Shown here one piece after another: positions 62,813 through 64,000 of a DNA stretch of 64,000 nucleotides; the stretch's first letter is position 1, and every line of letters starts with the position of its first letter. The position numbers and the translations under genes were made by a program. Below the pieces are notes generated by a model, which did not search any database, had not been told where the DNA came from, and saw nothing but the letters and a program-made list of their open reading frames with translations. The stretch is from the NCBI RefSeq assembly GCF_013372265.1, contig NZ_CP054051.1, positions 2,132,596-2,196,595 on the forward strand, given 5' to 3'. Source of the stretch: Aliarcobacter cibarius (GTDB taxonomy: Bacteria; Campylobacterota; Campylobacteria; Campylobacterales; Arcobacteraceae).

Positions 62813-63545
62813 AAAATACCAAGAAGATAGAATTAATCTTATGAAAAGTATATTGCCATATTTTGGAGATAATTTTGTACTTAAAGGTGGTACAGCTTTA
62901 TCTTTATAGTATGGATTAAATAGGTATTCAGAAGATTTAGATTTTGATGCAAAAAGTAATAATATGAATTTTATAAATAAACTTAAAAATCATAAAGATT
63001 TTAAAAACTGGAATATAAATATTAAAAAAGATACTGATACTGTATTTAGAGCAATGATAGATTACAAAGCTAAATCTCACTTAGAAGATTATCATCTAAA
63101 AATAGAAGTAAGCAATAGAAATAAAATATTTCTGCAAACTGACTCTTTAAAATATGAAAATATTGATAGAGTAAATGTATATTCAATAGATGAACTAATA
63201 AAAATGAAAACTATTGCTTTTAGCGGTAGAGATAAAATTAGAGATTTTTATGATTTAGGATATTTACTTGAGAAATACCCTAAAAATTTTAGTAAAGAGT
63301 CATTATTTGCTGTACACGAAAAAGTATCTTATGCTGGAACAGAAGAGTTAAATCTACTTCTAAAAGATGAAGTCAAAAAACACAAATTAGTTTCTTCAAA
63401 AGATATCGATATTACAGATAATTATTCACAAAATATTCTTAAAAAAGTTGAAATATTAATAGAAAATAAAAACAATTTAGAACAAAAAAAAACTTTTAAA
63501 CTAAAAGATAAAGCAATATCTAAAAATCAAGGTATTGAGAAATAA
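62805..63545 (+). pseudogene. AbiEii-type nucleotidyltransferase toxin broken by an amber codon
   Basis: The frame from ATG 62805 encodes MLEKYQEDRINLMKSILPY, GDNFVLKGGTALSL, then a TAG at codon 35 (62907-62909), then YGLNRYSEDLDFDAKSNN and the rest to 63545. KGGTALSLxYGLxRxSEDLDFD is the catalytic motif of AbiEii/AbiGii nucleotidyltransferases, so the stop falls inside the active site. Without it the protein would be 246 residues. One base change such as CAG to TAG would explain it. Inactivation, or suppression, is possible; a sequencing error cannot be excluded. Confidence 0.82.
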
Positions 63546-63595
63546 TTAATATTATAAAATATTAACTAATACTAAATAAGATTAAAGGAAAGAAA

Positions 63596-63859
63596 ATGGC
63601 AAAAAGAAAAATAGAACCTGTAAAGATAGACGATTTGAATGTAATTATCGAAACAAAAGAGATAACAGATTCAAAAACGGATAAAATCGGTCGCCCTAAA
63701 AAGTTTACAAAGAAATTAAATACTCCTGTTAATATTTATCTTTCGGAGGGTCAATTACAAGCTATTGATGATAAATTAAAAGAAATTGGATTTAGTGTAA
63801 GACAAGATTATTTCAGAAAACTTTTAAGGTCTGATATACCAAATTTTGATGAGTTATAA
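63596..63859 (+). CDS. ribbon-helix-helix-type small protein
   Basis: The 87-residue protein has a basic N-terminus and a C-terminal RHH-like region (NTPVNIYLSEGQLQAIDDKL then KEIGFSVRQDYFRKLLRSDI). The strand-helix-helix pattern fits small repressors or ParB-like partition proteins. With the ParA-like gene 1.7 kb upstream and an imperfect TTAATACT motif in its promoter it may form the partition pair. A ribosome binding site (AAAGGAAAG) precedes it. Confidence 0.65.
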   Translation: MAKRKIEPVKIDDLNVIIETKEITDSKTDKIGRPKKFTKKLNTPVNIYLSEGQLQAIDDKLKEIGFSVRQDYFRKLLRSDIPNFDEL

Positions 63860-64000
63860 TGTACTGGAAAAACAAAAGTGAATAGATTTTAAAATTATGA
63901 TTCAATCCCAATTTTTGTAAAATTATATACCATAGATTAAAAGAAAATAGAGAATCAAATATCAATTGTTGAGACGCATGCACTTGGCCACACAAATGCA

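Noticed and set aside
1-64000. CRISPR array or cas genes
   Set aside because: No regularly spaced repeats of 20-40 bp and no Cas-like proteins were seen. The repeats found are tandem, inverted or IS-related.

Overview
The window is AT-rich DNA from a member of the Campylobacterota, most likely Arcobacter or Aliarcobacter. This rests on the gene content and order of the left 9.4 kb: hom, an aminotransferase, a periplasmic protein, rlmB, rsmI, rpmE, miaA and the futalosine-type prenyltransferase mqnP. From memory, that order resembles the hom-to-rpmE block of Campylobacter jejuni. No complete rRNA or tRNA gene and no CRISPR array was found.

Layout. (1) 1-9390 is core chromosome. (2) 9391-16187 is an accessory block with two very large tyrosine-recombinase genes on the minus strand. 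The upstream one (819 codons when repaired) is split by a 1481-bp IS4-like element (IS_A) with a 7-bp target duplication. (3) 16187-17455 holds a tRNA 3'-end-like fragment, short direct repeats and a classical tyrosine integrase, which looks like the left end of an integrative element. (4) 17460-35721 is a surface-polysaccharide (O-antigen or capsule) locus of about 18 kb, all on the minus strand. It encodes dTDP-rhamnose synthesis (rfbA, rfbC, rfbD, rfbB), galE, glf, a UDP-HexNAc 4-epimerase and dehydrogenase pair, an AsnB-type amidotransferase, four glycosyltransferase genes or remnants besides the initiating sugar transferase, a Wzx flippase and an EpsG-like polymerase. A KilA-N DNA-binding gene sits inside the rhamnose operon. 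(5) 36241-63859 is a conjugative element: CI-like regulator, small DNA-binding proteins, a DUF4373 protein, MobC, relaxase, a complete VirB/VirD4 type IV secretion system (virB2, a virB3-virB4 fusion, a VirB7/Cag12-like lipoprotein, virB5, virB6, virB8-B11, virD4), TrbM, a toprim primase, a VirB1-like transglycosylase, ArdC antirestriction protein, a ParA-like ATPase, a second CI-like regulator, an AbiEii-type toxin gene broken by an amber codon, and a ribbon-helix-helix protein.

The 3' end of the relaxase gene carries a 4.5-kb composite transposon: IS_B, a truncated oligopeptide-permease gene, panC, then a second identical IS_A. A 7-bp target duplication brackets the whole unit, so two different but related IS elements appear to have mobilised a chromosomal panC segment together. 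Removing it restores the original relaxase C-terminus.

The genes of region 5 form several transcription units separated by recognisable hairpin terminators (50271, 56819, 61099). Two copies of a 25-bp sequence in inverted orientation flank the mobilisation module, and an 11-bp motif recurs in the promoters of the maintenance genes. The right end of the conjugative element, and any intact tRNA that would define it, lie beyond the window.
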